The notes: generated by a model from the sequence alone, not told the origin. Positions 8,078 to 18,829 are shown, counted from the first letter of the stretch. The stretch is 64,000 nt of DNA from Paenibacillus sp. P25 (GCA_024704175.1 CP085629.1:186001-250000); one strand, 5' to 3'. A program made the numbers and translations.

Positions 8078-11000
8078 ATGGAGTCATTTTTGAACAAACG
8101 TTTTTTTTCAATTATGAGAGTAACGGCGTTATCCACACTGCTCCTTGCAGCATTAACCCCGCACGTTAGTGCAGACACAGTAGTAGTAAATCCGACCCCG
8201 CCCACAACTACACTGCCGACAAAGGGGTATTATAATGTCATTGATCCCGAGTCGCCGGGTAAACTGCTCAATGCATTAAATCACCGTACTCCGGCCACTA
8301 CCGACGGGACCTTACGGGATTCGGCGCCGGTAATTGTAGCCGCGCACCGGGGAGTGGTTGATGCCGATCACCCGGAAAATACCATTGAATCGGCTGTCAA
8401 TACGATGAACGCCGGCATAGAAGCGATGGAACTGGATGTTTATGAAACGGCTGATCATGTCCCCTACCTGATGCACGATAAAACCTTGAAGCGTATGTTG
8501 GGGCCAGGTTATCCGCAGTATGCCGACATTCACCGCTGGGAAAAAGATTTGGCTCAAGGCAAAGCATCTCAGGGCGATAAACCACCGGCGTGGTCTACGA
8601 TTGCAAATGTCCCTATTTGCACGAATGGGGCGGATGGTTACGGTATGACCGACGATCATCCGACTTGCAAGTCGGCTAACATTTACCCCGCGACTTTGGA
8701 ACAGACTTTGCAAAAGCTTTATAGCTACAGTTATCAGGGGTTCGTTTTTCTGGATTTGCGCGAAACCGGGAATGTAGTCGATGTGGCCGCCCAATTAGCG
8801 CATGACAATGCAGATGCATCAAATAATGATTATGGCGCTTGGGTAGCTAATCATGTCGTCCTTAAGTTTCAGACGGTTCTATTTAACGGTCCCTCTGACT
8901 ATGCTAACCAGGTCAAAGCCTATTACCAGCAGAAGTATGCTCAGACTTTGGACGAGTTCAACCTAGCGTTGCTTTACGTCCAGCCCGTCTACGCTTCCAA
9001 CTCCACCACCACGAAAGACAATGCCGGTACCACCGCATGGGCAATCGCTGATTTTGCCTCTTGGGAAAGGTGGTTTATGGACAAGGATCTGGACGAGACG
9101 CTTATTTCTCCACTGATCGGACTGAAAGCGAAGGGAGCCGTTCTCAACTATAACAATGATGATTTATTTACCCAAACCTGGCATGACGGGCGCAGTGTCG
9201 GTGTCTATATTCCCAAGCGCCTATGTTCTCGCACATTGGCTGCGGATGCCAATTATTTGGCGGGCACTGACGGCACCTGGTGGGAAGGAGGGGTCTGCGG
9301 CCCGCTGACTCCGGCAATGAATACAAACGAATTCGGCGATTGCGGCAAATACGCCTTGGATGTAAGCGGCGGAGGCTGCACCGATCACCGTATGTTCAAG
9401 GAGTGGTGGCACGATACCGCCAAATTCGGATTTCTGATCACCGACACGCCGGTCGACGATATCAACTATCTGATGCAGTTCCCCGGGCAAAGACCTAACA
9501 CAACGATGATAACGACGAACCGGGACCAGCTGCCCTCCCTCCGAGTGGCGGCAGACGGTTCGGGGGATTACACTACCATCGCAGCGGCGGTTAACGCCTT
9601 GCCGGCGACCGGCGGGAACATTCAAGTGGCGCCCGGCATCTACAAGGAGAAGCTGCTGATTAGCAAGAACAATGTGGGTCTGTTCGGCACGGGAACAGAC
9701 GCCTCGAAAGTAAAGATCACCTACAATGACTACGGAGCGAAGATAAACCCGGCCAACGGGAAGCCGTACGGAACAAGCGGCAGTGCCACGGTTACGGTTA
9801 CCGGCACCGATTTCTATGCCACAAACCTGACCATTGAGAATACCGCCGACTATGAAGCGCCGAACTTTGAAGCCAACGCGCAGGCGGTAGCGCTCTTGTC
9901 CAAAGGCGACCGGGCGGTCTACCGGGCTGTCATGGTACTGGGCGGCCAGGATACCCTGTACGTGAATAACAAAACACGGGCTTATTTCAATAACAGCTAT
10001 GTAGAAGGTTATGTGGACTACATCTTCGGAAACGGCAAGGCAGTGTTTGACAATTCCACGATCAAGGCCAAGGTGCACACCGATCTGCATGGCGAAGTTA
10101 CTATTACGGCGCAATCTCGCGCGTCAGCAAGCGAAGACAGCGGATTTGTGTTCAACAATAACACTATCCTATTCGATGACACATACATGGACAACGTCTG
10201 GCTGGGTCGTCCTTGGGGGGGCCTACTCGACCACGTATTTCTTGAATACCAAAATGGGGTGGCAGGTGAAAACTCCGGGCTGGATCGAATTCGTTCCGGC
10301 GCAATATGCGACGGCTCAAATCCCGGCCACCAACAAACTGCCGACGTCGACTTATCGCGAGTATAAAACGCTTTATCCACTAGGCGGCAGCGGCTGGACG
10401 CCTTTCGATATTAATCAGCGGGAATCGACCTCAACGAAATCCAACGTCCCGCTGACCGATGTAGAAGCGGCGGCGCTCGCGGCGGATATTTACCTCAAGG
10501 GCGCCGACAATTGGCGACCTACGAAGGTTGCCTATGGCACGCTGACCAACCAGGTACTGCCGATTCCGACGCTTCCGATCGGAGTTCCCCGCTGCTCCTA
10601 CGATCTATACCGTGACAGCAGGCAATAAAAATTTGCAAGTCACTTGGGGAGGCAAGCCTGCCAACCCGCAAACGAGCGGCTATCGGATCTGGGCGATTCA
10701 GAACGGTGTGAAATACGGTCCGGTAACTGTGCCTCCTACTGCAACTTCCGGCTATGTCGGCGGATTGACCAATGGTGTTCCGGCCCAAATTTATGTTGCC
10801 GGCGTAAATGCGCAAGGCGTGGGGACGGTCTGCGGCTTCAGCCTCGGTCACCCCTGTTTCGGATGCTCCGGCTCGCTCCTAGCAGCATTAGCTTCCAACT
10901 GAATGGCGACAGTGTCACCATGGTCTTTAACATTGCCGATCAAGGCAGCAAGCCTGTTTTTGGCGGCGGGGCCGTAGCACACGCCGGGGCATATACTGCC

Positions 11001-11186
11001 CTTTATGCGAGTCAAAACGATGCCTATGCCGGCAATGCCATCGCAGGCACCAGTACTGGTTTCACAACCAACAAATATACATTCACCAATCTGAAGCCGA
11101 ATACCACCTATTGGGTGTCTCTGTACGCCTATAACGGTAAGAACAGTCCTACCGTGATTACTTCCTTTACTACTGGCTCTTTCTAG
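8078..11186 (+). CDS. Secreted GDPD-pectinesterase-FN3 fusion, frame-broken in the 3' third
   Basis: Secreted protein of about 1030 residues. A signal peptide (about 1-32) is followed by a glycerophosphodiester phosphodiesterase domain (about 80-460) with AAHRG, ENTIESA and MELDVYE, then a CE8 pectin methylesterase (about 490-800) with GQDTLYV, YVDYIFG and LGRPWG, the catalytic Asp and Arg motifs. The C-terminus has fibronectin type III-like repeats (TVTAGNKNLQVTWGGKP; FTNLKPNTTYWVSLYAYN). Frames break at a G7 run (10215-10221, six expected), near 10590 and near 10840. TTG 8090, 6 bases after GGATGGAG, may be the true start. Pectin de-esterification is expected outside the cell. Coupling to a GDPD domain is unusual. 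Confidence 0.82.
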
Positions 11187-11222
11187 TATTATCCCGGGAG
11201 AACCGGATATTCCGCGAAGCAC

Positions 11223-11270
11223 GAGATGGAGTCTGTCCGATTACTACAGTAACCGGACAGACTCCATCTC
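11223..11270 (+). terminator. Strong terminator hairpin after the pectinesterase gene
   Basis: A perfect 17-bp stem (11223-11239 with 11254-11270) closes 36 bases after the stop. The loop can pair further (TTAC with GTAA). The run TATTTACTCC follows. It separates the importer/pectinesterase unit from the LacI gene. Confidence 0.8.
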
Positions 11271-11372
11271 TATTTACTCCTTGAAGGGACCATTTGCTCT
11301 TTGCCGATAACCTGTTAATATAAAATGAGATGATATAGCCATGGTCGAGCAAGCGGAGAAGGAGGAGTAAAA

Positions 11373-12371
11373 TTGGAAAGAAAATACACCTTAAAAGACA
11401 TAGCAAAATTGGCAAACGTTTCGGATAAAACCGTCTCCAGAGTCGTCAATAACGAAGGCCGGGTCAAGAAAGAGACGAAAGAAAAAATATTGCGTATTTT
11501 GAAAGAGAAAAATTACACGATCAACACGTACGCCAAAGGACTTACACAGCGCAAAACGTACCAAATTCTTGTCGTTTCTGATATCGACAGAGATTTATAT
11601 CCCGTGCAAAGAACGAGCATTATCATTAACAGCATTATCAAGGAAGCCGGCAAACACCAATATAAAGTGGTGCTGGTCAATAATTTGGATGAAATGCACT
11701 CCAACTATTTCGGCGTTCTGGAAAGAGGATACTTCGATGGCATGATTGTGCTCAACTCTCCCCGCAACAATGCATTGCTCGAGTCGGTCGAAAGCTTGGG
11801 CGTTCCTATCATCGTATCCGGCAAAAACGATAAATTTACGTTTGTAGGAACCGACTACGAACTGGGCGCTTATCTCGCCGCCAAATATTTGTTTGATAAA
11901 GGCGCCAAAACCATTAGGTCGCTGTTAAACGATCCGGCGTGGCCCACCCATATTGAAAAAATCAACGGCTTCAAACGCGCGCTCCAAGAAAACGGCGGGA
12001 AGAATGAGGTAGAGGATCAAGCCGACATCGTTGGCGTATTCAATAGCAAAGACGTGTATCAATATGTGGAGCATGAGTTTCAGAATGGGACGCTAGCCGA
12101 CGGATTGATTGTTTCCGATGATTTTTCCGCTTTGGGAGCTATTAAAGCTGTAAATAAATACCGCATTCCTTGCCCGCAGCAAGTGCAAATGATCAGCTTC
12201 GGTAACTTGCCGATTTCCACGGAAGTATATCCCGAGTTAAGCACCGTCGAACAGGATTTTCATATGATTGGACAAATGCTGGTGCAAAAGCTGCTCGACA
12301 GAATGAACGGGCAACCGGTTTCTTCCTTGAAAATCCAGACAAGGCTGATTATTCGGGAAAGCACGTTGTGA
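11373..12371 (+). CDS. LacI-family transcriptional regulator
   Basis: A 332-residue regulator. The N-terminal LacI headpiece is at residues 5-50 (YTLKDIAKLANVSDKTVSRVVN), followed by the hinge YAKGLTQRKT and a periplasmic-binding-protein-like sugar sensor (65-330) ending SLKIQTRLIIREST. Start is TTG, with GGAGGAG 6 bases upstream; no in-frame ATG fits. It follows the pectinesterase gene, so it probably controls this cluster and is the best candidate for the palindromes at 2310 and 3109-3166. The effector is unknown. Confidence 0.9.
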   Translation: MERKYTLKDIAKLANVSDKTVSRVVNNEGRVKKETKEKILRILKEKNYTINTYAKGLTQRKTYQILVVSDIDRDLYPVQRTSIIINSIIKEAGKHQYKVVLVNNLDEMHSNYFGVLERGYFDGMIVLNSPRNNALLESVESLGVPIIVSGKNDKFTFVGTDYELGAYLAAKYLFDKGAKTIRSLLNDPAWPTHIEKINGFKRALQENGGKNEVEDQADIVGVFNSKDVYQYVEHEFQNGTLADGLIVSDDFSALGAIKAVNKYRIPCPQQVQMISFGNLPISTEVYPELSTVEQDFHMIGQMLVQKLLDRMNGQPVSSLKIQTRLIIRESTL

Positions 12372-12526
12372 ACAATTGAATTTGTTTATCCCTCTCCTAT
12401 TTGTTTGGAATCGGGCGGTATTGCGCATGAGGGAGCTTTTTTCACCCATCTGCCGGTTCATTATATTAAGGAAAAAGCGGATTTCCGGTTCGTTTTGGGT
12501 TAGGCAACGGAAGAAAATGTATCATG

Positions 12527-12555
12527 TTAAAGGCACTTCAAACGGAGTGCCTTAA
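12527..12555. terminator. Hairpin after the LacI gene
   Basis: AGGCACT at 12531-12537 pairs with AGTGCCT at 12546-12552, with TTAA flanks that extend the stem around one bulged A. There is no long T run, so termination is only possible. The stretch 12372-12526 has nothing else I can name. Confidence 0.4.
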
Positions 12556-12567
12556 CTATTTCACAAG

Positions 12568-12795
12568 GTTGCCGGTCATGAGCCGGACAGCTATTCTTTT
12601 ACCCACACTGTCATTTCGACTGTGCCCCGGTTAGCCCAATGGGAAATTGATTGGGACGAGGATGATACACAAGTCACGGCACGTCGGTTAGAAGAAAAGC
12701 TGACGGGTCAATACTATGAATGGGAAGATCGGATGGAACGGTTCGATGAGCTCCTTGCAATCATGAGCAGCGATGAAGGCAGAATGCAGGCATGA
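12568..12795 (+). pseudogene. Orphan open frame without a start, unrecognised
   Basis: A frame of about 76 codons beginning VAGHEPDSYSFTHTV and ending MSSDEGRMQA has coding-like composition: acidic, with WEIDWDEDD and YEWEDRMERF, rich in Trp and Glu. It has no usable start codon or ribosome site and is cut off upstream by a stop at 12553. It is probably the 3' remnant of a lost gene. I do not recognise the family. Confidence 0.35.
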
Positions 12796-12988
12796 TGATA
12801 ACGTAAGATCGCCGTTTCGATTCATTTTTCTTTTTGGTCATCCAGCTTTGACCGCTGGCTAGCTGGCTATCTTTGTTTATTCAGACCCTATTGTTTATAG
12901 AGTCCAGAACGTAGAGTCAGCAAAGGAAGGAGAGGAAAAAAACTGATGTCAGGACTTAATTGGTGAAATGTCCGGGATTTAGGGTTAC

Positions 12989-13281
12989 ATGTCCTTTAAA
13001 AATATTGGCGAGAACATGGCCGAGATGACCGAAGCCGACATTAAGGCTCTTAAAGAGATCATCTCAACGTACAAGACGCTACTCAACCGCGGGACTGCCA
13101 GGACGCCGGAAGAGCTGCAGAAGATTGCGGACGAGCCGCTTGTTCAAATATCGAAAAAATTCAGGCTCGTCGGAAGACACAAAAAAAGCCGCCGTCGCTC
13201 ATCGAAGACGTCGCCGACGATCCTTACCTGAAACGGGCATATGACCGCTGGGAGGATAAAGCTGATAAATATCGCTTTTAG
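12989..13281 (+). pseudogene. Small charged hypothetical protein, frame-broken
   Basis: About 97 residues once one break is repaired. The first part, MAEMTEADIKALKEII and RTPEELQKIADEPL, is in one frame; after an A7 run near 13183 the frame PPSLIEDVADDPYLKRAY, ending DRWEDKADKYRF, continues to a stop at 13281. The second half is clearly coding-like. The start could be ATG 12989 or ATG 13016. Family unknown; the small, helical, acidic style is reminiscent of phage or stress proteins, but this is not evidence. Confidence 0.45.
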
Positions 13282-13452
13282 AAATAAGTATGTTGCCAAC
13301 ATACGGACATCCCTTGGTTGCTTAAGGGGGCAAAAGCAGGCTTGTAATAATTTTGTTTTGTGTTTTTTGAAAAAGTAAAAAAAACTCATTCAGGTTTTAT
13401 ATATTGAATGATAGTTTAGTAATAAGCTTTCTAGCGAGAAGCTGCTCTAAGA

Positions 13453-13466
13453 TGTAACCGTTATCA
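13453..13466. promoter_or_regulatory. cre-like site upstream of the secreted glycosidase gene
   Basis: TGTAACCGTTATCA matches every fixed position of the catabolite-responsive-element consensus TGWNANCGNTNWCA. It lies about 75 bases before the glycosidase start. CcpA-type catabolite control is a reasonable inference; another LacI-family protein could use it. Confidence 0.55.
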
Positions 13467-13527
13467 ATTCGCATCGATGTTGAATGGTCCTCGCGAGAAA
13501 GACTTCAATATGAAATGGGGTAATGTC

Positions 13528-15504
13528 ATGAGAAGAAGGCTAGGCAGAATCACGACAATCCTGTGTATGGCATTGGCAATGGCTTGCACAACGCTATTTT
13601 CCATTGCTGCAAAAGTGGAGGCATTCGGTCCTTACACGATGTATACGCCACCGGCGGATGCTCCTTCGTACGGGGCTCTATCGCCAAGGGTAATTCAACT
13701 GAACTACAGTGGCGCCAATAACAACAAGATGTATGCTACGTTTGAGCAAACTTCTAACTCGATCCCTGTGTTTCCTATTTATGAAAGCGTTGACAATGGT
13801 GCTTCTTGGACACAGGTTGGTTCCGTACAAGATACGCAAAATGGATGGGGGATGATGAACTGTCCGCAATTGTTCGAGCTTCCTCAAGCTATAGGAAACA
13901 TGCCTGCAGGCACTATGGTTCTGGCGGGCAATTCCGTTCCGAGCGACAAATCGGCAACCAAGATGGAATTCTATAAAAGTACTGATCTGGGACGGACTTG
14001 GACCTACGTCAGCACTATCGCTGTAGGCGGCCGTAACGATGTGGGCTATGACCCGATCTGGGAGCCCTTCTTGATGGTCTACAACAATAAGCTGATTGTT
14101 TATTATTCGGACGAGCGTGATCCAGCCCATGCACAGAAGCTGGTTCACCAAACGACGACGGACGGTGTAACTTGGGGCCCTGTTGTTGACGACGTGGCGT
14201 TTGCCGACTCCACTTTACGTCCGGGCATGCCAACTATTGCCAAGATGGGTAACGGAAACTTCGCCATGACCTATGAGGGGGTTGGGTTCCCAGGTCCATT
14301 ACAAAACTATATGAAGATCTCCTCCGATCCGGAAAGCTGGAATCCAACGGAGAAGGGAATTGTTGTAGGCGCTGGCGGCAGTCCTTACCTTGCTGCACTC
14401 GGAGACGGCAGACTGGTGCTGAATAATGCCGGAAGCAAGCAAGTGCTAATTAACACTTCCCGTAAGGATGCATCCGGAAGCTGGATTCCTTATGACCCGC
14501 CGGTGGATGCGGGGTACAACCGTCAAGTCCTGCCACTCAGCAATGGGCGCCTGTTTATCCCTCAAGCCGGTTTTTTTGATACAGTTAACAAAGACAAAGT
14601 TACTTATGGCGACATGTCCGTTGGTTACTACAAGTTGGTGAACGTGAAGAGCGGAAAGGCGCTTGGTGTTCTTGGAGGCGGAACCTCTAACGGCAATCAG
14701 CTTGTACAGTGGACTAGCGGTACCAACTCGTTGGATCAATACTGGCTGGTGGTTAACGGCGAAACGGGCTATAGTCCAACCGGGTACAAAACCATTATTA
14801 ATGCAAAGAGCGGCAAGGTCGCAGGTATTTATGGCGCTTCGATCGCCGACAACGCCAATGCCGTAATTTGGGACAGTTTGGATGCTTCTAACGATCAGCA
14901 ATGGACCATAACGGCTTCCGGAAGCTCCTATAAGATCGTCAACCGCAACAGCGGCAAGGTGCTTGGGATATCGGGAGGTTCAACGGCGGATGGTGCAAAT
15001 GTAGTGCAAGCAACCGATACCGGTACGGCAGACCAACTGTGGCGGCTTGTACCGGACGATGGACACATTACGGTTGACAGTTATAGAGTGGTCAATGTGA
15101 AAAGTGGAAAAGTGCTTGGCATCTATCAAAGTTCGGCTGCAAATGGAGGGAATGCCGTTCAGTGGACCAGCCAAAATACCTCTACTGACCAAAGTTGGTT
15201 CATTGTAACAACAGCAAGCGGAGCTAAAAAACTTGTTAATGCAAATAGCCTCAAGAATTTGGGTATTTACGGTGCAGCTTTGACATCAGGTGCACAAGCC
15301 GTACAATGGACAGACAATGGTTCGACTGACCAACAATGGAATCTACAAGCAGCAGGCATCAATTTTAAAATTGCCAACGTCAACAGTGGTCTGTTCTTGA
15401 CCGTTTCCGGAGGATCTTTAACAGACGGCGCAAACGTGCTCCAGTCCAATTCTACGACTGGAACGGAACAACAATGGCAGGTAGTGGCTAATTCGATGCG
15501 CTGA
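13528..15504 (+). CDS. Secreted six-bladed-propeller glycosidase (GH93/sialidase-like) with ricin-type repeats
   Basis: About 658 residues and intact. Residues 1-32 are a signal peptide (ITTILCMALAMACTTLF, cut near KVEA). Residues about 40-370 form a propeller with Asp-box-like turns (SVDNGASWTQVG, STDLGRTWTYV, TTDGVTWGP), as in sialidases and GH93 exo-arabinanases. Residues about 375-655 hold two or more ricin-type beta-trefoil units (YKLVNVKSGKALGV, YKIVNRNSGKVLGI, YRVVNVKSGKVLGI), which bind sugars. ATG 13528 has GGGG 7 bases upstream; starts at 13510 or 13477 are also open. An arabinan-type substrate is favoured by the neighbourhood, but sialidase-like activity cannot be excluded. Confidence 0.8.
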   Translation: MRRRLGRITTILCMALAMACTTLFSIAAKVEAFGPYTMYTPPADAPSYGALSPRVIQLNYSGANNNKMYATFEQTSNSIPVFPIYESVDNGASWTQVGSVQDTQNGWGMMNCPQLFELPQAIGNMPAGTMVLAGNSVPSDKSATKMEFYKSTDLGRTWTYVSTIAVGGRNDVGYDPIWEPFLMVYNNKLIVYYSDERDPAHAQKLVHQTTTDGVTWGPVVDDVAFADSTLRPGMPTIAKMGNGNFAMTYEGVGFPGPLQNYMKISSDPESWNPTEKGIVVGAGGSPYLAALGDGRLVLNNAGSKQVLINTSRKDASGSWIPYDPPVDAGYNRQVLPLSNGRLFIPQAGFFDTVNKDKVTYGDMSVGYYKLVNVKSGKALGVLGGGTSNGNQLVQWTSGTNSLDQYWLVVNGETGYSPTGYKTIINAKSGKVAGIYGASIADNANAVIWDSLDASNDQQWTITASGSSYKIVNRNSGKVLGISGGSTADGANVVQATDTGTADQLWRLVPDDGHITVDSYRVVNVKSGKVLGIYQSSAANGGNAVQWTSQNTSTDQSWFIVTTASGAKKLVNANSLKNLGIYGAALTSGAQAVQWTDNGSTDQQWNLQAAGINFKIANVNSGLFLTVSGGSLTDGANVLQSNSTTGTEQQWQVVANSMR

Positions 15505-15516
15505 TAAGCAACAAAT

Positions 15517-15572
15517 AACAGACCGCTGTAAACCTGATTGAAGAAATCGGCTTTATGGTGGTCTGTTTGTTG
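15517..15572 (+). terminator. Terminator-like hairpin after the glycosidase
   Basis: AACAGACC near 15517-15524 pairs with GGTCTGTT near 15559-15567, followed by a T-rich stretch. It begins 13 bases after the stop and fits the end of a one-gene transcript. Confidence 0.55.
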
Positions 15573-15681
15573 TTTTCAGTTAAATACATCACTACAAAAG
15601 CTTTAGAATAGGTAAAGAAATTCTATCTTTATGTAAAGAGAATTCATTTTCTGCCGAACAGTAAAGCTTTATAATCAAATT

Positions 15682-15697
15682 TGTAAGCGGTTAACCA
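15682..15697. promoter_or_regulatory. LacI/cre-like site upstream of the binding-protein gene
   Basis: TGTAAGCGGTTAACCA carries the central CG and left half of a cre site, with an imperfect right half. It lies 16 bases before the binding-protein ATG, close to the start of translation. Catabolite control is possible; the imperfect match limits confidence. Confidence 0.4.
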
Positions 15698-15712
15698 AAC
15701 AGGGGGCAGAAC

Positions 15713-17025
15713 ATGAAAAGATCAGCTAAGATTGTAAGTGCTTCATTGACGATGATGATGATGCTGTCAATGGCCGCATGTGGGGGGCGAAACAAGATTC
15801 GTCCGGAAATCAGGCGCCTGCTGCTCAAAAAACCAAAATCACCATGTGGTCGCAATTCGCTGACCCGAATTCCAAAGACGGCGGCGCTATCGCTTTCTAC
15901 AAGGCGCTCGATGCGACAAAAGCCAAATTCCCCGATGTGGAGATCGATCACGTAGGGACCGGCGGGGAAGCATACAAGGCGAAATTGCCGGCGGCCTCGG
16001 CGGCTGATGAGCTCCCCGATATATTCTTTGCTTGGGGCGGCGGTTCTTCCCAGCCGTTTGTCGCGGGGAAGCGAGTTCTTGCGATTGATGATCTAGTGAT
16101 GGACGGAACACTAGCTCGTCTAGTTCCGGGTACAACGGACAATTTCAAGTATGATGGTAAGCTGTATGGTTTGCCAACGACGATTGCAACTGCGAATTTG
16201 TACATTAATAAAGAGTTGTTGGATCAGGCCGGCGCTAAAATTCCAACCACCTGGGATGAGTTTGTGGCCGTTATCTCTGCTTTGAAGGCGAAAGGCGTGA
16301 CACCAATTGCTCTTGGTGCTAAGGACAGATGGCCTGCTATGTTCTGGAACGCGATTCTGGACATTCGAATGGGCGGAGTAGACGCCATGAATGCGGCATT
16401 AAAGAAAAACGGCTCCTTCGATTCCCCGGAATTCGTCGAAGCTGCCCGCAAATACAAAGAACTGATTGATATGAAAGCGTTTGGAGACAACTATCTGGGA
16501 AATTCCTATGACGATTCGGTGAATGCATTCTTATCGGGCAAGGCGGCCATGCTGTTTATGGGTGGCTGGGTGAACGGACAAATTAATGCAGACAATTCCG
16601 CAGTTAAAGGAAAAGTGGTAACTGCTACATTCCCAACGATTCCCGGTGGAAAAGGCAATGCGGATGAATGGTTTGGCGGCGCCGGCGAAACTTTCCTCAT
16701 TAACGCAAAGATTAAGAACAAAGATAAAGTATGGCAAGTGTACAAGTTCTTCATGGAGGATTTGGCCAAAGAATCGTTCCTTGCGGGATCGGGAAGCTCC
16801 GCTTGGAAAGGCGACATCGGGGATACTTCTAAAGTTGATCCATTAGTGGTTCAAATCGCCCAGTTGTCGGCCAAATCTGCCGGATTCTCTTATTGGTGGG
16901 ATCAGATGCTGAACGGTAATGACACGGAATCCATGTTTGGATCGCTTATGAAATTCGTTGGAGGCAAACAAACGCCTGAGCAATATACAAAAGAGCTGCA
17001 ATCGAAAATTAATCCCGGCAAATAA
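15713..17025 (+). CDS. MsmE-like sugar-binding lipoprotein, frameshift just after the lipobox
   Basis: About 437 residues. The signal peptide ends in a lipobox MAAC at residue 23. Immediately after, a run of six G (15782-15787) shifts the frame; with seven the protein reads on as GGAKQDSSGNQAP and then continuously through KITMWSQFADPNS, TANLYINKELLDQAG and GGWVNGQINADN to the stop. The body is a family-1 extracellular solute-binding protein. It partners the two permeases immediately downstream. GH120 and a two-component system follow, so xylo-oligosaccharides are the likely ligand. Confidence 0.87.
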
Positions 17026-17093
17026 ATTATAGAGTTGAAATAACAGGCGGCGGGAATGTAGCGTCGCCTGTTCCTTTAAGGAAGGAGTCGGCT

Positions 17094-18002
17094 ATGAACC
17101 AGGTATTCAGCAACAAGAAGGCAATTGCTGTATTTATTCTTCCGTCCTTGATTTTGTTCACCGTTGTTGGGTTTATCCCGATTCTTCAATCATTTTATTA
17201 TAGTTTACTGGACTGGGATGGGATCCAGCCGGCTAAATTCGTAGGATTTGCCTATTATAAGGATCTCTTCATTACTGATACCTACGGTATGGAATTCGGC
17301 CATTCGGTATTAAACACAATCTATCTGGCGATCCTGTCTGTATGCCTGCAATTGCCTATTGCCTTGCTACTGGCCTTGATCCTGGCTAAAGGAATTAAAG
17401 GCGAAAAAATTTATCGAACCATTTTCTTTATTCCTGTTGTCGTTTCCTCAGCCGCCATCGGACTTATGTTTTTAAGGGTGTATAATCCCGACTATGGAGT
17501 ATTGAACGTTTTCCTTCAACGTATCGGCTTGAAATCTTGGACTCATGACTGGCTCACGGAAGATAAAACCTCGTTAATTAGTATCCTTATACCGGTTATT
17601 TGGCAGTACATCGGCTACCATATGCTTCTTATGTATGCCGCCATCAAAGGAATCTCTGAGGATTTGTACGAAGCGGCGACCATTGACGGAGCTTCAGGAA
17701 TACGTACAGCCATCTCGATCACCATACCGCTTATTGTACCGATTTTAAGAGTATGCATCATCTTTGCCGTCATCGGCTCCTTGAAGTTTTTCGATTTGGT
17801 TTACGTAATGACGGGAGGCGCACCGTCCCCATCCACTGACGTTCCCAGTACTTTGATGTATACCACGATCTTTACCCGGCATATGTATGGCTACGGAAGT
17901 ACTATGGCTATATTTTTGGTAATCGAATGTTTGGTATTTTACTTGGTTTTGCAAAGGGTTCTTAAGACGAGGGAAGAGAAGGAGGCGGAAAAAGGAAGAT
18001 GA
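17094..18002 (+). CDS. Sugar ABC transporter permease (MsmF-like)
   Basis: Intact 302-residue CUT1 permease with six predicted membrane segments, starting AIAVFILPSLILFTVVGF. The EAA loop is at YEAATIDGASGIRTAISITIP and the late signature is VYVMTGGAPSPSTDV. The ATG follows AAGGAG. Its stop overlaps the next permease start by 4 bases (ATGA), showing translational coupling. It forms the membrane channel with the gene at 17999. Confidence 0.92.
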   Translation: MNQVFSNKKAIAVFILPSLILFTVVGFIPILQSFYYSLLDWDGIQPAKFVGFAYYKDLFITDTYGMEFGHSVLNTIYLAILSVCLQLPIALLLALILAKGIKGEKIYRTIFFIPVVVSSAAIGLMFLRVYNPDYGVLNVFLQRIGLKSWTHDWLTEDKTSLISILIPVIWQYIGYHMLLMYAAIKGISEDLYEAATIDGASGIRTAISITIPLIVPILRVCIIFAVIGSLKFFDLVYVMTGGAPSPSTDVPSTLMYTTIFTRHMYGYGSTMAIFLVIECLVFYLVLQRVLKTREEKEAEKGR

Positions 18003-18829
18003 ATAAGAACCGCCCGATCCAAGTTATTTTACAACTCTTCCTCATTGGATTTGCAGTTGTGCAATTGTATCCTCTTCTCTGGTCGCTGCTCAGTTCCTTC
18101 AAAAGTAATATGGAAATCACAGGAAGCAACGTCATGGGACTTCCCGTGAAGTGGCTATGGTCGAATTACGAATATGTGCTTACTGCCACCAAGTTGAGCC
18201 AAAATTTCATGAACAGCCTGATGTATACATGTGCAACTGTGGTCGCTTCAGGAATATTGTCAGCCATGGTGTCGTATGCGATCGTAAGGATGAAGTGGAG
18301 GCTCAGTAAGCTGGTGCTTGCGTTTTTCATGATAGGATTAATGATTCCGGTACATGCTACGCTACTGCCTGTTTTCTTGATGCTGAAAGCAACGAGTCTA
18401 TTAAATACACCATGGGCTCTTATTATTCCCTATACCGTCAATGCTCTCCCAAGTACGATATTTATTCTATTGGGCTTTTTTGCAGCGCTTCCTCGGGAAT
18501 TAGAAGAGTCAGGGGTCGTTGACGGGTGTAACATTTATCAGGTGTTTTTCCGTATCATGTTGCCGCTCATCAAGCCCGCTATCGTGTCCACTTCCATCTT
18601 TACGTTCCTCAATGCTTGGAATGAGCTAATGTTTGCCAACACCTTTATCAACAAGTCGAACCTGATGACCATTACCGTGGATATCAATTCCCTGCGCGGA
18701 GTACATTTTTCCGAATATGGCGCAATTTTTGCCGGGCTCGTGCTTGCTACGATTCCGACGATTTTAATCTATGTGTTACTAAGCGAACAAGTACAGAAGA
18801 GTATCGTGGCGGGTGCAGTTAAAGGATGA
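17999..18829 (+). CDS. Sugar ABC transporter permease (MsmG-like)
   Basis: Intact 276-residue CUT1 permease. Six membrane segments are expected, with the EAA loop at LEESGVVDGCNIYQVFFRIM and the usual C-terminus QKSIVAGAVKG. It overlaps the upstream permease by 4 bases. No ATPase is present in this unit, so it would depend on a shared one. Confidence 0.92.
   Translation: MNKNRPIQVILQLFLIGFAVVQLYPLLWSLLSSFKSNMEITGSNVMGLPVKWLWSNYEYVLTATKLSQNFMNSLMYTCATVVASGILSAMVSYAIVRMKWRLSKLVLAFFMIGLMIPVHATLLPVFLMLKATSLLNTPWALIIPYTVNALPSTIFILLGFFAALPRELEESGVVDGCNIYQVFFRIMLPLIKPAIVSTSIFTFLNAWNELMFANTFINKSNLMTITVDINSLRGVHFSEYGAIFAGLVLATIPTILIYVLLSEQVQKSIVAGAVKG

Noticed and set aside
9221..10114. 297-codon open frame on the minus strand
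   Set aside because: It lies fully opposite the GDPD-pectinesterase domains, which carry clear family motifs; its own sequence shows none.
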